48,216 nucleotides of DNA from Avibacterium volantium_A (GTDB taxonomy: Bacteria; Pseudomonadota; Gammaproteobacteria; Enterobacterales; Pasteurellaceae): assembly GCF_049366555.1 (NCBI RefSeq), contig NZ_JBMMGT010000018.1, positions 1-48,216 of the forward strand, in the 5' to 3' direction. Positions 16,782 to 25,866 of the stretch are shown piece after piece. Position 1 is the stretch's first letter; every line of letters starts with the position of its first letter. The notes under the pieces were generated by a model. It was given only the letters and a program-made list of their open reading frames with translations. It was not told the origin of the DNA and did not search any database. A program made the translations under genes and the position numbers.

Positions 16782-17277
16782 TTTTTAATTGAAATTCAAA
16801 AGTTAGCTGTGAACCTGTGGGCTGAAATTGCGTGAGTTGTGAATGGCTAAATAGCGCTAATTGCGTGATGCGTTGCTGTAATTGCTCAAATTCTTGTTGA
16901 TCTTCTGTAAAACCATTGAGCAATAATTTTTCTTGCGTAAGCGCCACGTCATTTAATTCTCCTTGTTGCAAAGGAAGCGCAGCAAGCCAGTCTAAAAATT
17001 GAATAACCTCTTGCGATGGCAAACTTTTTTGTTCTTGCTGATAAACATAGTGTTGTCTTAAGGCACTAATCTGCTCAATAGTTTGGTTTAAATTTTGAGA
17101 AAGTGTTTCATATTGCGCATTTTTTTGTGGTGCGATGGCTTGTTCTGCTTGTAAAACGTTGAACATCGTAAGGTGGCAAGCCAGGCTTATGGCGAAACAA
17201 ATTCCTGCTCGCATTAATAATTTTTTCATATTTTTATGATGTGCCGCCAATCGCCACGGTAGCAAATTAATCGCCAT
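16753..17277 (-). CDS. comB: Competence protein ComB (PilN-like)
   Basis: 174 aa. It begins MAINLLPWRLAAH, the PilN signature INLLPWR that docks onto the cytoplasmic PilM-like protein, followed by one membrane segment (about 22-38) and a coiled-coil periplasmic part. Its ATG overlaps the comA stop by 11 bp. Partner of ComA and ComC in the pilus alignment complex. Confidence 0.87.
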   Translation of the reverse strand: MAINLLPWRLAAHHKNMKKLLMRAGICFAISLACHLTMFNVLQAEQAIAPQKNAQYETLSQNLNQTIEQISALRQHYVYQQEQKSLPSQEVIQFLDWLAALPLQQGELNDVALTQEKLLLNGFTEDQQEFEQLQQRITQLALFSHSQLTQFQPTGSQLTFEFQLKNEQDDEANF

Positions 17278-18070
17278 TTATTTCTCCTTTTTGCTGCCAA
17301 AAAGATTGTTGCCACAAAGCATTGCCTAAGGCGATAAAAGGCAAATCCGTTTCGACTTTCTGCCAGTAATCAGGCAAGGCTTTTGCTTGTAACTCATTGC
17401 AATAGTAATAAATTTGCTCAGGCTGCAAGGAATGACGCTGGCAGAACATTTCAGCAAGTGCGGTGAGATTTTTGTCTGTTTGTTGCATAAATTGAACCGC
17501 TGAAGCGTTGGGCTGAACGGCAAAAGTGTGTTGCTCATCTTGGTAAAGAAAAAGCGCTTGTTTTTCCGTGCCAATCCCTGTGAGATATTGAAATGCTCGG
17601 ATTATCGCGTGGATACAGCAATCCAACACTTGAATAGGGAAAGGGGCGTAAGCGTTGAGATAATCCAAGGCAGTTTGTTTTTTTATGGCAAAAATACTTA
17701 GTTTGAAACCTTGTTTGAGTGGTTCTGATTGATAATCAAACCAGATTTCTTCAAGGGGAAGGGGTAATTCTTGCGATAATAAAAATCGACATTGTTGCTC
17801 ACATTCTGCGGCAGTTAAAATTTGTGGCAATAACAGATTTTTGATCCAAGTGTATTGTGGTGATATTGCGGTGATAAATTTTATTGTTTTCAAGGAATTA
17901 TTGCCTGATTGCGGCATAAGCTGCGTGGCAAGTTGTGGCAAGGAAATTGGTGAAGGTAGGGTACAGGCGTGTGGTTGATTTTTTTCATCAAACCAAACAC
18001 ATTCATAATTTTCACCTTGTTTCCACACACCAACTTGTTTTTGTGTGGTGAAATTGTTCGTTTTCTTCAT
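17267..18070 (-). CDS. comA: Competence protein ComA (PilM-like)
   Basis: First gene of the DNA-uptake operon. The 267-aa product resembles PilM, an actin-fold cytoplasmic protein that supports the inner-membrane pilus platform. It has no signal peptide or membrane segment. Recognition rests on order (ponA divergent; comB-E downstream), size and the PilM-like ending before INLLPWR-type ComB. It is likely induced in competence through the CRP-S site about 160 bp upstream. Confidence 0.85.
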   Translation of the reverse strand: MKKTNNFTTQKQVGVWKQGENYECVWFDEKNQPHACTLPSPISLPQLATQLMPQSGNNSLKTIKFITAISPQYTWIKNLLLPQILTAAECEQQCRFLLSQELPLPLEEIWFDYQSEPLKQGFKLSIFAIKKQTALDYLNAYAPFPIQVLDCCIHAIIRAFQYLTGIGTEKQALFLYQDEQHTFAVQPNASAVQFMQQTDKNLTALAEMFCQRHSLQPEQIYYYCNELQAKALPDYWQKVETDLPFIALGNALWQQSFWQQKGEINGD

Positions 18071-18120
18071 TCTTCCTACTCAAATATTCATTTTAAATGC
18101 ACTTTTAGCTTTGGATTTCC

Positions 18121-18149
18121 TTGACTAAACTTTATACTTACGTTTTAAG
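18121..18149 (+). promoter_or_regulatory. ponA: Candidate ponA promoter
   Basis: TTGACT (18121-18126), 17-bp spacer, TTTAAG (18144-18149). The -35 is good and the -10 is poor. It would give a leader of about 75 nt. Confidence 0.35.
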
Positions 18150-18221
18150 GAAGTAGTTAAGCTAAAATTTCGAGTTTTAGTTTTTCTGATTTTTTTCAAT
18201 TTTGCACGAATGAAGAGAGAA

Positions 18222-18243
18222 TTTTACGATGCGGATCGCAAAA
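18222..18243 (-). promoter_or_regulatory. CRP-S (Sxy-dependent) competence site
   Basis: TTTTACGAT-N4-ATCGCAAAA, a 22-bp dyad. CRP-S sites carry the CGA/TCG cores (TGCGA rather than the canonical TGTGA) and need Sxy as well as CRP. The right half is a perfect match and the left half departs at one core base (A for G). It is centred about 162 bp upstream of the comA ATG and spans the ponA start codon (18229-18231). A minus-strand -10-like TAAAAC (18179-18174) would put the site near -65. Confidence 0.8.
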
Positions 18244-20802
18244 TTAATTTTAAGTAGCTTGCTGACAATGATCATTTTAGGCTGTGTTGTCGCAGGAATT
18301 ATTTATGTTCAACTAAAATCAGGCTTGCCAAGTGTAGATTCCCTAAAAACCGTTGAATTGCAGCAACCGATGCAAATTTATACGGCTGATGGCAAGCTCA
18401 TTGGTGAAGTGGGCGAACAGCGCCGTATTCCAGTGAAATTAAATGAAGTACCACAAAAATTAATTGAAGCGGTGCTTGCCACAGAAGATAGTCGTTTTTA
18501 TGAACATCACGGTTTAGATCCGGTGGGCATTGCGCGTGCGGTGAGTGTTGCGATTACCAAAGGCGGTGCTTCACAAGGGGCGAGTACCATTACCCAACAG
18601 CTCGCACGTAACTTCTTCTTAACGCCAGAAAAAAATATTGTGCGTAAAGCGAAAGAAGCCATTTTGGCGATTGAAATTGAGAATACGCTAAGCAAAGATG
18701 AAATTTTAGAGCTGTATTTGAACAAGATTTATCTTGGCTATCGCGCTTATGGGGTGGCGGCAGCGGCGAAAACCTATTTCGGCAAATCGCTTGATCAGCT
18801 CACCTTATCAGAAATGGCGGTGATCGCAGGCTTGCCAAAAGCGCCTTCCACAATGAACCCGCTCTATTCTCTTAAACGCGCGACCGCACGCCGTAATGTG
18901 GTGCTAGGGCGAATGTTAGAAATGCAATACATTAGCAAAGCGGAATATGATGAAGCCATTAACGAGCCTATTGTAGCGAGCTACCACGGCGCGCAGTTAG
19001 ATTTTAAAGCAGATTATGTTACCGAAATGGTACGCCAAGAAATGGTGAAACGTTTTGGCGAAGAAAACGCCTATACTAGCGGTTATAAAGTTTATACTAC
19101 GGTGCTTTCCGCCGATCAGTCCGAAGCGCAAAAAGCGGTGCGTGATAATTTGCTCGCTTATGATATGCGCCACGGCTACCGCGGTGCGGCTGTGTTATGG
19201 AAGAAAGGCGACACCGCTTGGGACGAAGATAAAATTATTGATGCGCTAAAAAAATTGCCTAATTCAGCGCCTTTAGTGCCAGCTGCCGTATTGGAAACCA
19301 GCAAGGCTGGGGCAAAAGTATTATTAGATGATGGCAACAGCATCACGCTTTCCCCGGCAGCAATGCGCTGGGCAGGCAAAAGACAACCAAAAGCAGGCGA
19401 ACAAATTTGGTTGCGTCAGCGTAGCAATGGTGAATGGCAACTTTCTCAAGTTCCAGAAGTAAATTCTGCCTTGGTTTCGTTAAACAGTGATAATGGGGCA
19501 ATTGAAGCATTAGTGGGCGGCTTTAGCTTTGAGCAAAGCAAATTTAACCGCGCCACTCAGTCTTTAGTGCAAGTAGGGTCATCGATCAAGCCTTTCATTT
19601 ATGCCGCCGCATTAGAAAAAGGGCTAACCTTATCAAGTGTGCTACAAGATTCCCCTATCGTGATCAAAAAACCGGGGCAAAAAGTATGGACACCGAAAAA
19701 CTCACCAAACCGCTATGATGGCCCAATGCGCTTGCGTGTGGGCTTAGGGCAATCCAAAAATATGATTGCGATCCGTGCAATCCAAATGGCAGGCATTGAT
19801 TTTACCGCCGATTTCTTGCAACGCTTTGGCTTCCAGCGTGATCAATATTTTGCCAGTGAAGCCCTTGCTTTAGGGGCGGCTTCATTCACCCCACTTGAAA
19901 TGGCGCGTGCTTATGCGGTGTTTGATAACGGGGGGTTCTTGGTAAATCCTTACCTTATTGAAAAAATCCTTGATAATACAGGCAAGGAACTGTTTGTTGC
20001 GAACCCACAAATTGCTTGTGTTACCTGTGATAACATTCCTGTGATTTATGGGGAAACTGAAAAATTAGATGGGTTTAAAAACCTTGATTTAGAGAAGCCT
20101 GATAATTTAGTTTCTACGGATAGCAGCACCAATGGTGAAGAGCTAGATCAAGATGAGCAACCTAATGATATTCCAGAACTTGATCGCCAAAATAAAAAAT
20201 TAGATGAAAACGCAATTGATTTTATGGCTCAAGATAAAAAATCCAATGACCAAGTGCAGTATGCACCTCGCGTAATTAGTGGTGAGTTAGCCTTCTTAAT
20301 TCGTAGTGCATTGAACACCGCAATTTACGGTGAACAAGGTCTAGGCTGGAAAGGAACGAGCTGGCGAATGGCAAATCAAATTAAGCGCTCGGATATTGGT
20401 GGAAAAACAGGGACAACCAATAATTCAAAAGTGGCTTGGTATGCCGGTTTCGGAGCAAATATTACCACCGCCGTTTATGTTGGCTTTGATGACAACAAAC
20501 GCAATTTAGGCAAAGGCGAAGCGGGCGCACAAACCGCAATGCCTGCGTGGATTGATTATATGAAAACGAGCTTAAAAGATGTGCCAGAGCGTAATCTTCC
20601 ACTTCCACAAAATATTATCGAAAAGCGTATTGATACGGGCTCAGGGCTGCTTTCTAACAGTGGTGGACGTAAAGAATACTTCATCAAAGGCACAGAGCCT
20701 AAGCGCGCCTATGTTAAAGAACGTGGTTACTATGTGCCACCTGAATTGCTAGAGCGTTTAAATGGTGGAGTGAAATCTTCTGAACAACAAGAATTATTCT
20801 AG
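18229..20802 (+). CDS. ponA: Penicillin-binding protein 1A
   Basis: Bifunctional class A peptidoglycan synthase (mrcA in E. coli): N-terminal glycosyltransferase and C-terminal transpeptidase. 857 aa with a membrane anchor (about 5-27), the GT51 motif EDSRFYEHHGLD with catalytic Glu near residue 85, an OB-like insert, transpeptidase SSIKPF (Ser about 451), SKN (GQSKNM) and KTGTTN near 726. Divergent from comA, as mrcA is from hofM in E. coli. Its start codon lies inside the CRP-S site. Confidence 0.96.
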   Translation: MRIAKLILSSLLTMIILGCVVAGIIYVQLKSGLPSVDSLKTVELQQPMQIYTADGKLIGEVGEQRRIPVKLNEVPQKLIEAVLATEDSRFYEHHGLDPVGIARAVSVAITKGGASQGASTITQQLARNFFLTPEKNIVRKAKEAILAIEIENTLSKDEILELYLNKIYLGYRAYGVAAAAKTYFGKSLDQLTLSEMAVIAGLPKAPSTMNPLYSLKRATARRNVVLGRMLEMQYISKAEYDEAINEPIVASYHGAQLDFKADYVTEMVRQEMVKRFGEENAYTSGYKVYTTVLSADQSEAQKAVRDNLLAYDMRHGYRGAAVLWKKGDTAWDEDKIIDALKKLPNSAPLVPAAVLETSKAGAKVLLDDGNSITLSPAAMRWAGKRQPKAGEQIWLRQRSNGEWQLSQVPEVNSALVSLNSDNGAIEALVGGFSFEQSKFNRATQSLVQVGSSIKPFIYAAALEKGLTLSSVLQDSPIVIKKPGQKVWTPKNSPNRYDGPMRLRVGLGQSKNMIAIRAIQMAGIDFTADFLQRFGFQRDQYFASEALALGAASFTPLEMARAYAVFDNGGFLVNPYLIEKILDNTGKELFVANPQIACVTCDNIPVIYGETEKLDGFKNLDLEKPDNLVSTDSSTNGEELDQDEQPNDIPELDRQNKKLDENAIDFMAQDKKSNDQVQYAPRVISGELAFLIRSALNTAIYGEQGLGWKGTSWRMANQIKRSDIGGKTGTTNNSKVAWYAGFGANITTAVYVGFDDNKRNLGKGEAGAQTAMPAWIDYMKTSLKDVPERNLPLPQNIIEKRIDTGSGLLSNSGGRKEYFIKGTEPKRAYVKERGYYVPPELLERLNGGVKSSEQQELF

Positions 20803-20830
20803 TACAACGCTACCGACAGGATAAAAAATA

Positions 20831-20839
20831 AAGTGCGGT
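20831..20839 (+). repeat. Uptake signal sequence downstream of ponA
   Basis: A single AAGTGCGGT between the ponA stop and its terminator. Confidence 0.85.
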
Positions 20840-20871
20840 TGTTTTTTCAAGAATTTTTCTAATCGGAAAAG

Positions 20872-20903
20872 AAAAGACCTAGCGAAATAGCTAGGTCTTT
20901 TTT
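20872..20903. terminator. Bidirectional terminator between ponA and fklB
   Basis: A 12-bp stem AAAAGACCTAGC (20872-20883) / GCTAGGTCTTTT (20890-20901) with a 6-nt loop and T-runs on both strands. It ends both convergent genes. Confidence 0.92.
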
Positions 20904-20917
20904 ATGCAGAAAATAAA

Positions 20918-21550
20918 TTAAAGAATATCCAACAATTCCACTTCAAACACTAATGTGCTAAATGGTGGGATTGCTGCACCTGCGCCGCGCTCGCCGTAGG
21001 CAAGGTTATGTGGAATGGTGAGTTTCCATTTTGAGCCAACTGGCATCATTGAAAGGGCTTCAACCCAACCTGGGATTACGCCGCTTACAGGGAATTCAGC
21101 AGGTTGGCCACGTTGTACGGAGCTGTCGAATACCGTGCCGTCTGGCAATGTTCCGGTGTAGTGAACGCGTACTTGATCTTGTTTGCTTGGGATTTTGCCG
21201 TTACCTTCCACTAACACTTCATATTGTAAGCCTGAGTCTGTTACTTTCACGCCGTCTTTTTTCGCATTTTCTGCAAGATAGGCCTTACCTTCTTCTTCAA
21301 TTTTTTTGAATTGGGCTTGCGCTGCTTCTGCGGCTTGTTGTTGCAGTTGTTGTAAGGCTTGACTCACTTCGTTTAAGTCAATTGCTGGAGCATTTTGATT
21401 TAACGCATCAAAGATTCCTTTCGCCACGGCATCTGCTTTTACCGCTAATTTGCTATCAACTAATTGCTGGCCGATTTGTAAACCGATACCGTAACTGCCT
21501 TTGGCAGAAACATCATCTAAAGCGACTTGGTTAAAAAATTGTTCTGACAT
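20918..21550 (-). CDS. fklB: FKBP-type peptidyl-prolyl isomerase FklB (FKBP22)
   Basis: Cis-trans proline isomerase. The 210-aa product has the N-terminal dimerisation domain of FKBP22/Mip proteins (SYGIGLQIGQQLVDSKL, then a long Gln- and Ala-rich helix) and a C-terminal FKBP domain (VRVHYTGTLPDGTVFDSS, PVSGVIPGWVEAL, AYGERGAG). It lacks a signal peptide, so it is probably cytoplasmic, and is very close to E. coli FklB. It follows psd by 47 bp on the same strand. Confidence 0.93.
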   Translation of the reverse strand: MSEQFFNQVALDDVSAKGSYGIGLQIGQQLVDSKLAVKADAVAKGIFDALNQNAPAIDLNEVSQALQQLQQQAAEAAQAQFKKIEEEGKAYLAENAKKDGVKVTDSGLQYEVLVEGNGKIPSKQDQVRVHYTGTLPDGTVFDSSVQRGQPAEFPVSGVIPGWVEALSMMPVGSKWKLTIPHNLAYGERGAGAAIPPFSTLVFEVELLDIL

Positions 21551-21597
21551 TGTTTTTTCCTTCTATTAAAAATAAATGTGTTTGATTAAGCGATTTA

Positions 21598-22488
21598 TTA
21601 CATCGTGTTTTTATAAGCTAACACTTCGCCCATATGCACTGGCACATCAACCGCCAACTGTTCTGCCAATTTCACTTGATTCGGCTGGAATAAATTGATT
21701 ACCGTAGAACCAAGCTGGAACGCGCCCATTTCTTGGCCTTTGCGTAATTTCACGGCATTTTCACCGCTATATGTCCAGACTTTCACCTCTTTGCTACGCG
21801 GTGGGTTAATCACGCCAGCCCATTGAGTGCTGATACTTGCTGTGATGGTTGCGCCCACTAAAATTTGTACCATTTGCCCAAATTCCGTATCAAACACGCA
21901 GATCACGCGTTCGTTGCGAGCAAATAAATTGGGAACGTGTTCTGCCAAAAATGGATTAACTGAAAACAGTTCACCCGGTACATAAATCATTTTGCGTAAT
22001 GTGCCATCACAAGGCATATGTACACGATGATAATCTCTCGGTGAAAGGTATATTGTGGCGAATTCACCATTTTTAAAGGCCTCAACCAATTCTTTATCAT
22101 TGGCAAGCAGATCAGCAAGGCTAAAATCGTGTCCTTTGGCTTGTAATAAACGATCTTCATCAATATGCCCGAGCTGGCTCACGCGGCCATCTGCGGGTAA
22201 ACAAAGTGCGGTAGGATTTTCATCAATTTTTCTCGCTCCTTCCGCTAAAGGACGGATAAAAAATTCATTAAAGGTCGCATAATCATTAAAATTTGGTTTC
22301 AGCGCTTCTTGCATATTAACTTGGTATTTTTTCGCAAATAATTTAATCACTAAATGGGTTAGCGCTCCCCAACGTTGCTTTGCAAACCAACCTGCAAGTT
22401 GCGTTAAATAAAACTGCGGCATTACATATTGAAACGCCACTTTTACACGTTGCCAATAAGTTAAAGGCATTTGCGTTTTTGCTGTCAT
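21598..22488 (-). CDS. psd: Phosphatidylserine decarboxylase
   Basis: Makes phosphatidylethanolamine from phosphatidylserine. The 296-aa proenzyme autocleaves at the LGST motif (FQLGSTVINLF; Ser261) to give beta and pyruvoyl-alpha chains. Other family signatures are FFIRPLAEGARKID, PADGRVSQLG and YLSPRDYHRVHMPCDG. Probably co-transcribed with fklB. Confidence 0.95.
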   Translation of the reverse strand: MTAKTQMPLTYWQRVKVAFQYVMPQFYLTQLAGWFAKQRWGALTHLVIKLFAKKYQVNMQEALKPNFNDYATFNEFFIRPLAEGARKIDENPTALCLPADGRVSQLGHIDEDRLLQAKGHDFSLADLLANDKELVEAFKNGEFATIYLSPRDYHRVHMPCDGTLRKMIYVPGELFSVNPFLAEHVPNLFARNERVICVFDTEFGQMVQILVGATITASISTQWAGVINPPRSKEVKVWTYSGENAVKLRKGQEMGAFQLGSTVINLFQPNQVKLAEQLAVDVPVHMGEVLAYKNTM

Positions 22489-22613
22489 AAGGTTTTCCTT
22501 TGTTAAAATGGAAGGGCGATTATATCAACTTATCCTACTTGTGCAACGATATGCGGATTTTGTCTTGATTTATCAAAGGAATGGGGGTAGTGTTCGTTCT
22601 CTATTATATTGAT

Positions 22614-22685
22614 GTAGGGACGCACCTATGTGTGCGCCCGTAAAACAGATAATGATATATGGGCGAATGCACAGGTTTGCCCTAC
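22614..22685. repeat. 72-bp imperfect palindromic mini-element
   Basis: The left arm starts GTAGGGACGCACC and ends TGCGCCC. The right arm starts GGGCGAATGCAC and ends CCCTAC; the arms are imperfect inverse copies about 25 bp long. Such GTAGGG...CCCTAC palindromes look like dispersed intergenic repeats or MITE-like elements. Only one copy is seen here, immediately upstream of bioA (16 bp from its ATG). Confidence 0.6.
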
Positions 22686-22701
22686 GATTTTGGTAGAAAA
22701 A

Positions 22702-23991
22702 ATGCAAGAACAAACCCTCCTTAATATCGACAAAAACCACATCTGGCACCCTTATTCACGTCTGAATAGTGATGCACCGATGTTTGCGGTGGAGCGTGCG
22801 GACGGGGTGGAGATCACCTTAAAAAATGGTAAAAAATTAATTGACGGAATGTCTTCGTGGTGGGCAGCGTTGCACGGCTATAACCACCCGAAATTGAACC
22901 AAGCAGCGAAAGATCAGTTAGAGAAAATGAGCCATATTATGTTTGGCGGTTTTACCCACGATCCCGCTGGTGAATTGGCTTCTCGCTTGGTGAAATTATT
23001 ACCTCAAGGGCTAGACAAAATTTTCTTCGCCGACAGTGGCTCGGTGGCAGTGGAAGTAGCGATGAAAATGGCAATTCAGTATCAGCAAGCGAAAGGGGAA
23101 AGCGAGCGTTACAAGTTTGCCACCATTCGTTCGGGCTACCACGGCGACACTTGGCACGCAATGTCGGTGTGCGATCCGATCACGGGTATGCACAGCCTAT
23201 TTGCGAAAGGCTTGCCCGTGCAGTATTTTCTCCCACAGCCTAAAACCCCTTTTGACGGACAATGGCAAGAGGCAGATATTCAGCCATTAAAGGATTTACT
23301 GGCAGAAAAGAGCGGTGAAATTGCTGCCTTAATTTTAGAGCCGATTGTGCAAGGGGCAGGCGGAATGTATTTTTATTCGCCGACTTATTTGGAAAAAGCC
23401 CGTGCCTTGTGTGATGAATATGGCGTATTGCTGATTTTTGATGAAATCGCCACAGGCTTCGGGCGGACAGGAAAATTGTTCGCCACCGAATACACCAATA
23501 TCAAGCCTGATATTATGTGCTTAGGCAAAGCCCTCACAGGCGGTTATTTAACCCTTTCTGCCACTATTACCACCGCTCACATAGCAGAAACCATTTGTAA
23601 CGGCGAGGCAAAATGCTTTATGCACGGACCGACGTTTATGGGTAATCCGCTAGCTTGTGCCATTGCCTGTGCGTCCATTGATCTTCTGTTAGAAAGTGAT
23701 TGGCAAGGCAATGTGCAACGCATTGAGCAACAATTAAAAATGGAACTTGCCCCTGCGAAATCCTTCAAGGCGGTGAAAGAGGTGCGTGTGCTGGGGGCGA
23801 TTGGCGTGTTAGAAATGATAGAACCTGTGAATTTGAACATTTTACAGCCAAAATTTGTCGAAAAAGGCATTTGGCTACGCCCTTTCGGGCATTTGGTGTA
23901 TATTATGCCTCCTTTTATTATTTCGGCCGCTCAGCTCAGCCAGCTCACGCAAGGCTTATTGGCAGTACTCAAAGAGGTTTACAATGAATAA
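22702..23991 (+). CDS. bioA: Adenosylmethionine-8-amino-7-oxononanoate transaminase BioA
   Basis: PLP enzyme that converts KAPA to DAPA in biotin synthesis with SAM as amino donor. From ATG 22702 the protein is 429 aa, the family length, and begins near NIDKNHIWHPYSRL. MSSWWAALHGYNHP and the PLP lysine near 276 (CLGKALTGGYL) are present. The frame stays open 24 codons upstream, but those codons read through the 72-bp palindrome and are rejected. First gene of bioAFGCD; its stop overlaps the bioF start. Confidence 0.96.
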   Translation: MQEQTLLNIDKNHIWHPYSRLNSDAPMFAVERADGVEITLKNGKKLIDGMSSWWAALHGYNHPKLNQAAKDQLEKMSHIMFGGFTHDPAGELASRLVKLLPQGLDKIFFADSGSVAVEVAMKMAIQYQQAKGESERYKFATIRSGYHGDTWHAMSVCDPITGMHSLFAKGLPVQYFLPQPKTPFDGQWQEADIQPLKDLLAEKSGEIAALILEPIVQGAGGMYFYSPTYLEKARALCDEYGVLLIFDEIATGFGRTGKLFATEYTNIKPDIMCLGKALTGGYLTLSATITTAHIAETICNGEAKCFMHGPTFMGNPLACAIACASIDLLLESDWQGNVQRIEQQLKMELAPAKSFKAVKEVRVLGAIGVLEMIEPVNLNILQPKFVEKGIWLRPFGHLVYIMPPFIISAAQLSQLTQGLLAVLKEVYNE

Positions 23992-25168
23992 TCATCTCGC
24001 TGATTTTGCACAAACACTGGCAGAACTCAAGGCGATTGGGCAGTTTCGTCAGCTTCCCCAGTTAGATCATCAAGGCAAGATGATCGTCAAAGACGGACGT
24101 ACAATGCTCAATATGTCCTCTAATGATTATTTAGGTCTTGCCAATGACGATAAATTAAAAGCGGAATTTTTGCAAAAATACGGCGAAAAATTACCGCACT
24201 TTACCTCATCGTCCTCCCGCTTATTAACGGGATCTTTCGCCATTTATGAACAATTAGAAAGACTTATGGCACAACGTTTCGGACGCGAAGCCTGCTTATT
24301 ATTTAATAGTGGCTACCACGCCAACATTGGGATTTTGCCTGCGGTGGCAAATAAGAAAACACTAATTGTGGCAGATAAACTGGTTCACGCTAGTATTATT
24401 GATGGTATTCGTTTGAGCGAAGCAGATTTCGTGCGCTATCGGCATAATGATCTCAATCATTTAGAAACCCTACTCAGCAAGCACCAGAATCAGTATCAAC
24501 GAATGATCATCGTAACCGAAAGTCTATTTAGTATGGACGGCGATGTAGCGGATTTGCCACAAATAGTGGCGCTGAAACAACGCTTTGGTAATGTGTTGCT
24601 CTATGTGGACGAAGCCCACGCCATCGGCGCTTATGGGGAAACAGGGCTGGGCATTGCGGAACAGCAAGGTTGCCTGCAAGACATTGATTTGCTGGTTGGC
24701 ACCTTTGGCAAAGCTTTGGCATCAATGGGCGCTTATGTGGTGTGCGATCAGCTCATTAAAGATTATTTAATTAATAAAATGCGACCGCTGATTTTTTCTA
24801 CCGCGCTTCCGCCATTGTGTGTGGCGTGGACCGCATTTCAGTTTGAAAAACTCCCGCACTTTGCTGCGCGCCGCCAACATTTACATCAGCTAAGCGAAAA
24901 AGTGCGGTGCTTTTTTCGCGAGAATTTAGCCCAATCGATTCTGAGCGAAAGCGGTATTATTCCTTATATTATCGGTGATAATCAAAAAACCGTGGCAACG
25001 GCGCTTGCCTTGCAGCAACAAGGCTATTATTGTTTGCCAATCCGTCCGCCTACAGTACTGAAAGGCACATCGCGCATTCGCGTTTCTTTAACAGCGGATA
25101 TGACAGAACAAGAAGTGGACGCTTTTCTCACAACCTTAATGGAATTTGAGCAACAACAATGCAAATAG
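23984..25168 (+). CDS. bioF: 8-amino-7-oxononanoate synthase BioF
   Basis: PLP-dependent condensation of pimeloyl-ACP with L-alanine to KAPA. 394 aa starting MNNHLADFAQTL, the family length. The PLP-binding Lys is about residue 243 in GTFGKALAS; also FTSSSSRLLTGS and VDEAHAIGAYGE. The start overlaps the bioA stop by 8 bp, indicating translational coupling. A 43-codon upstream extension lies wholly in bioA coding sequence and is rejected. Confidence 0.95.
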   Translation: MNNHLADFAQTLAELKAIGQFRQLPQLDHQGKMIVKDGRTMLNMSSNDYLGLANDDKLKAEFLQKYGEKLPHFTSSSSRLLTGSFAIYEQLERLMAQRFGREACLLFNSGYHANIGILPAVANKKTLIVADKLVHASIIDGIRLSEADFVRYRHNDLNHLETLLSKHQNQYQRMIIVTESLFSMDGDVADLPQIVALKQRFGNVLLYVDEAHAIGAYGETGLGIAEQQGCLQDIDLLVGTFGKALASMGAYVVCDQLIKDYLINKMRPLIFSTALPPLCVAWTAFQFEKLPHFAARRQHLHQLSEKVRCFFRENLAQSILSESGIIPYIIGDNQKTVATALALQQQGYYCLPIRPPTVLKGTSRIRVSLTADMTEQEVDAFLTTLMEFEQQQCK

Positions 25169-25866
25169 AATTAATCAAGCGCGCAGATAATAATCCAAAT
25201 TTAATCATTTATTTTGCGGGCTGGGGAACGCCAGCCAGTGCTGTTTCTCACTTAGCGTTACCAGAAAACACCGATTTACTGCTGTGCTATGACTATCAAG
25301 ATCTGATATTTAATGTGGATCTCTCCCCTTATTCGCAGATCCGTGTGGTGGCTTGGTCAATGGGCGTGTGGGTGGCAAATCAGGTACTCGGGCAAACGCC
25401 TCTTGTCAATGCGACTGCCATTAACGGCACAGGCAGGCCTTGTGATGATGAGATGGGCATTCCGCAAGCGGTATTTATCGGCACGCTAGAACAGCTAGAT
25501 GAACGCAATTTAGCCAAATTTCAACGCAGAATGTGCGGCGATAGCGCCACGTTCGAGCAATATAACCAATTAACAGGGCAACGTGATTGGCAACAAGTGC
25601 GGTCAGAATTAAACGAACTTTATCAATCTATTCAGCAAGATAATGGAAAATCGCTGAACTGGACAAAAGCCATTATTGGGGAGAAAGATCGTATTTTTCC
25701 TAGCCAAAATCAGCTTAACTTTTGGCAAACTTATGCCGCGGTGCAAAAGCAAAGTGTGACACAAAAACAAAGTGCGGTGCAAAATGGCACAGAATTTGTC
25801 TTACAAACAATGCCATTGCCGCACTATCCTTTTGCACAATTTCACGCGTGGGCTGAGTTATTTTAA
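25159..25866 (+). CDS. bioG: Pimeloyl-ACP methyl ester esterase BioG
   Basis: Alpha/beta hydrolase that removes the methyl group from pimeloyl-ACP methyl ester, ending the BioC-dependent elongation path. It is the non-homologous replacement of BioH in Haemophilus and relatives. 235 aa; YFAGWGTP near the N-terminus and the nucleophile Ser67 in AWSMGVW; a C-terminal His in LPHYPF completes a plausible triad. Overlaps bioF by 10 bp and abuts bioC. Contains two USS copies. Confidence 0.92.
   Translation: MQIELIKRADNNPNLIIYFAGWGTPASAVSHLALPENTDLLLCYDYQDLIFNVDLSPYSQIRVVAWSMGVWVANQVLGQTPLVNATAINGTGRPCDDEMGIPQAVFIGTLEQLDERNLAKFQRRMCGDSATFEQYNQLTGQRDWQQVRSELNELYQSIQQDNGKSLNWTKAIIGEKDRIFPSQNQLNFWQTYAAVQKQSVTQKQSAVQNGTEFVLQTMPLPHYPFAQFHAWAELF

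Noticed and set aside
22630..22701. 24-codon N-terminal extension of BioA
   Set aside because: It is encoded mostly by the 72-bp palindrome, and the family N-terminus begins at the later ATG 22702.
23855..23983. 43-codon extension of BioF
   Set aside because: It lies wholly inside bioA in another frame; ATG 23984 gives the normal BioF length and an overlap start.
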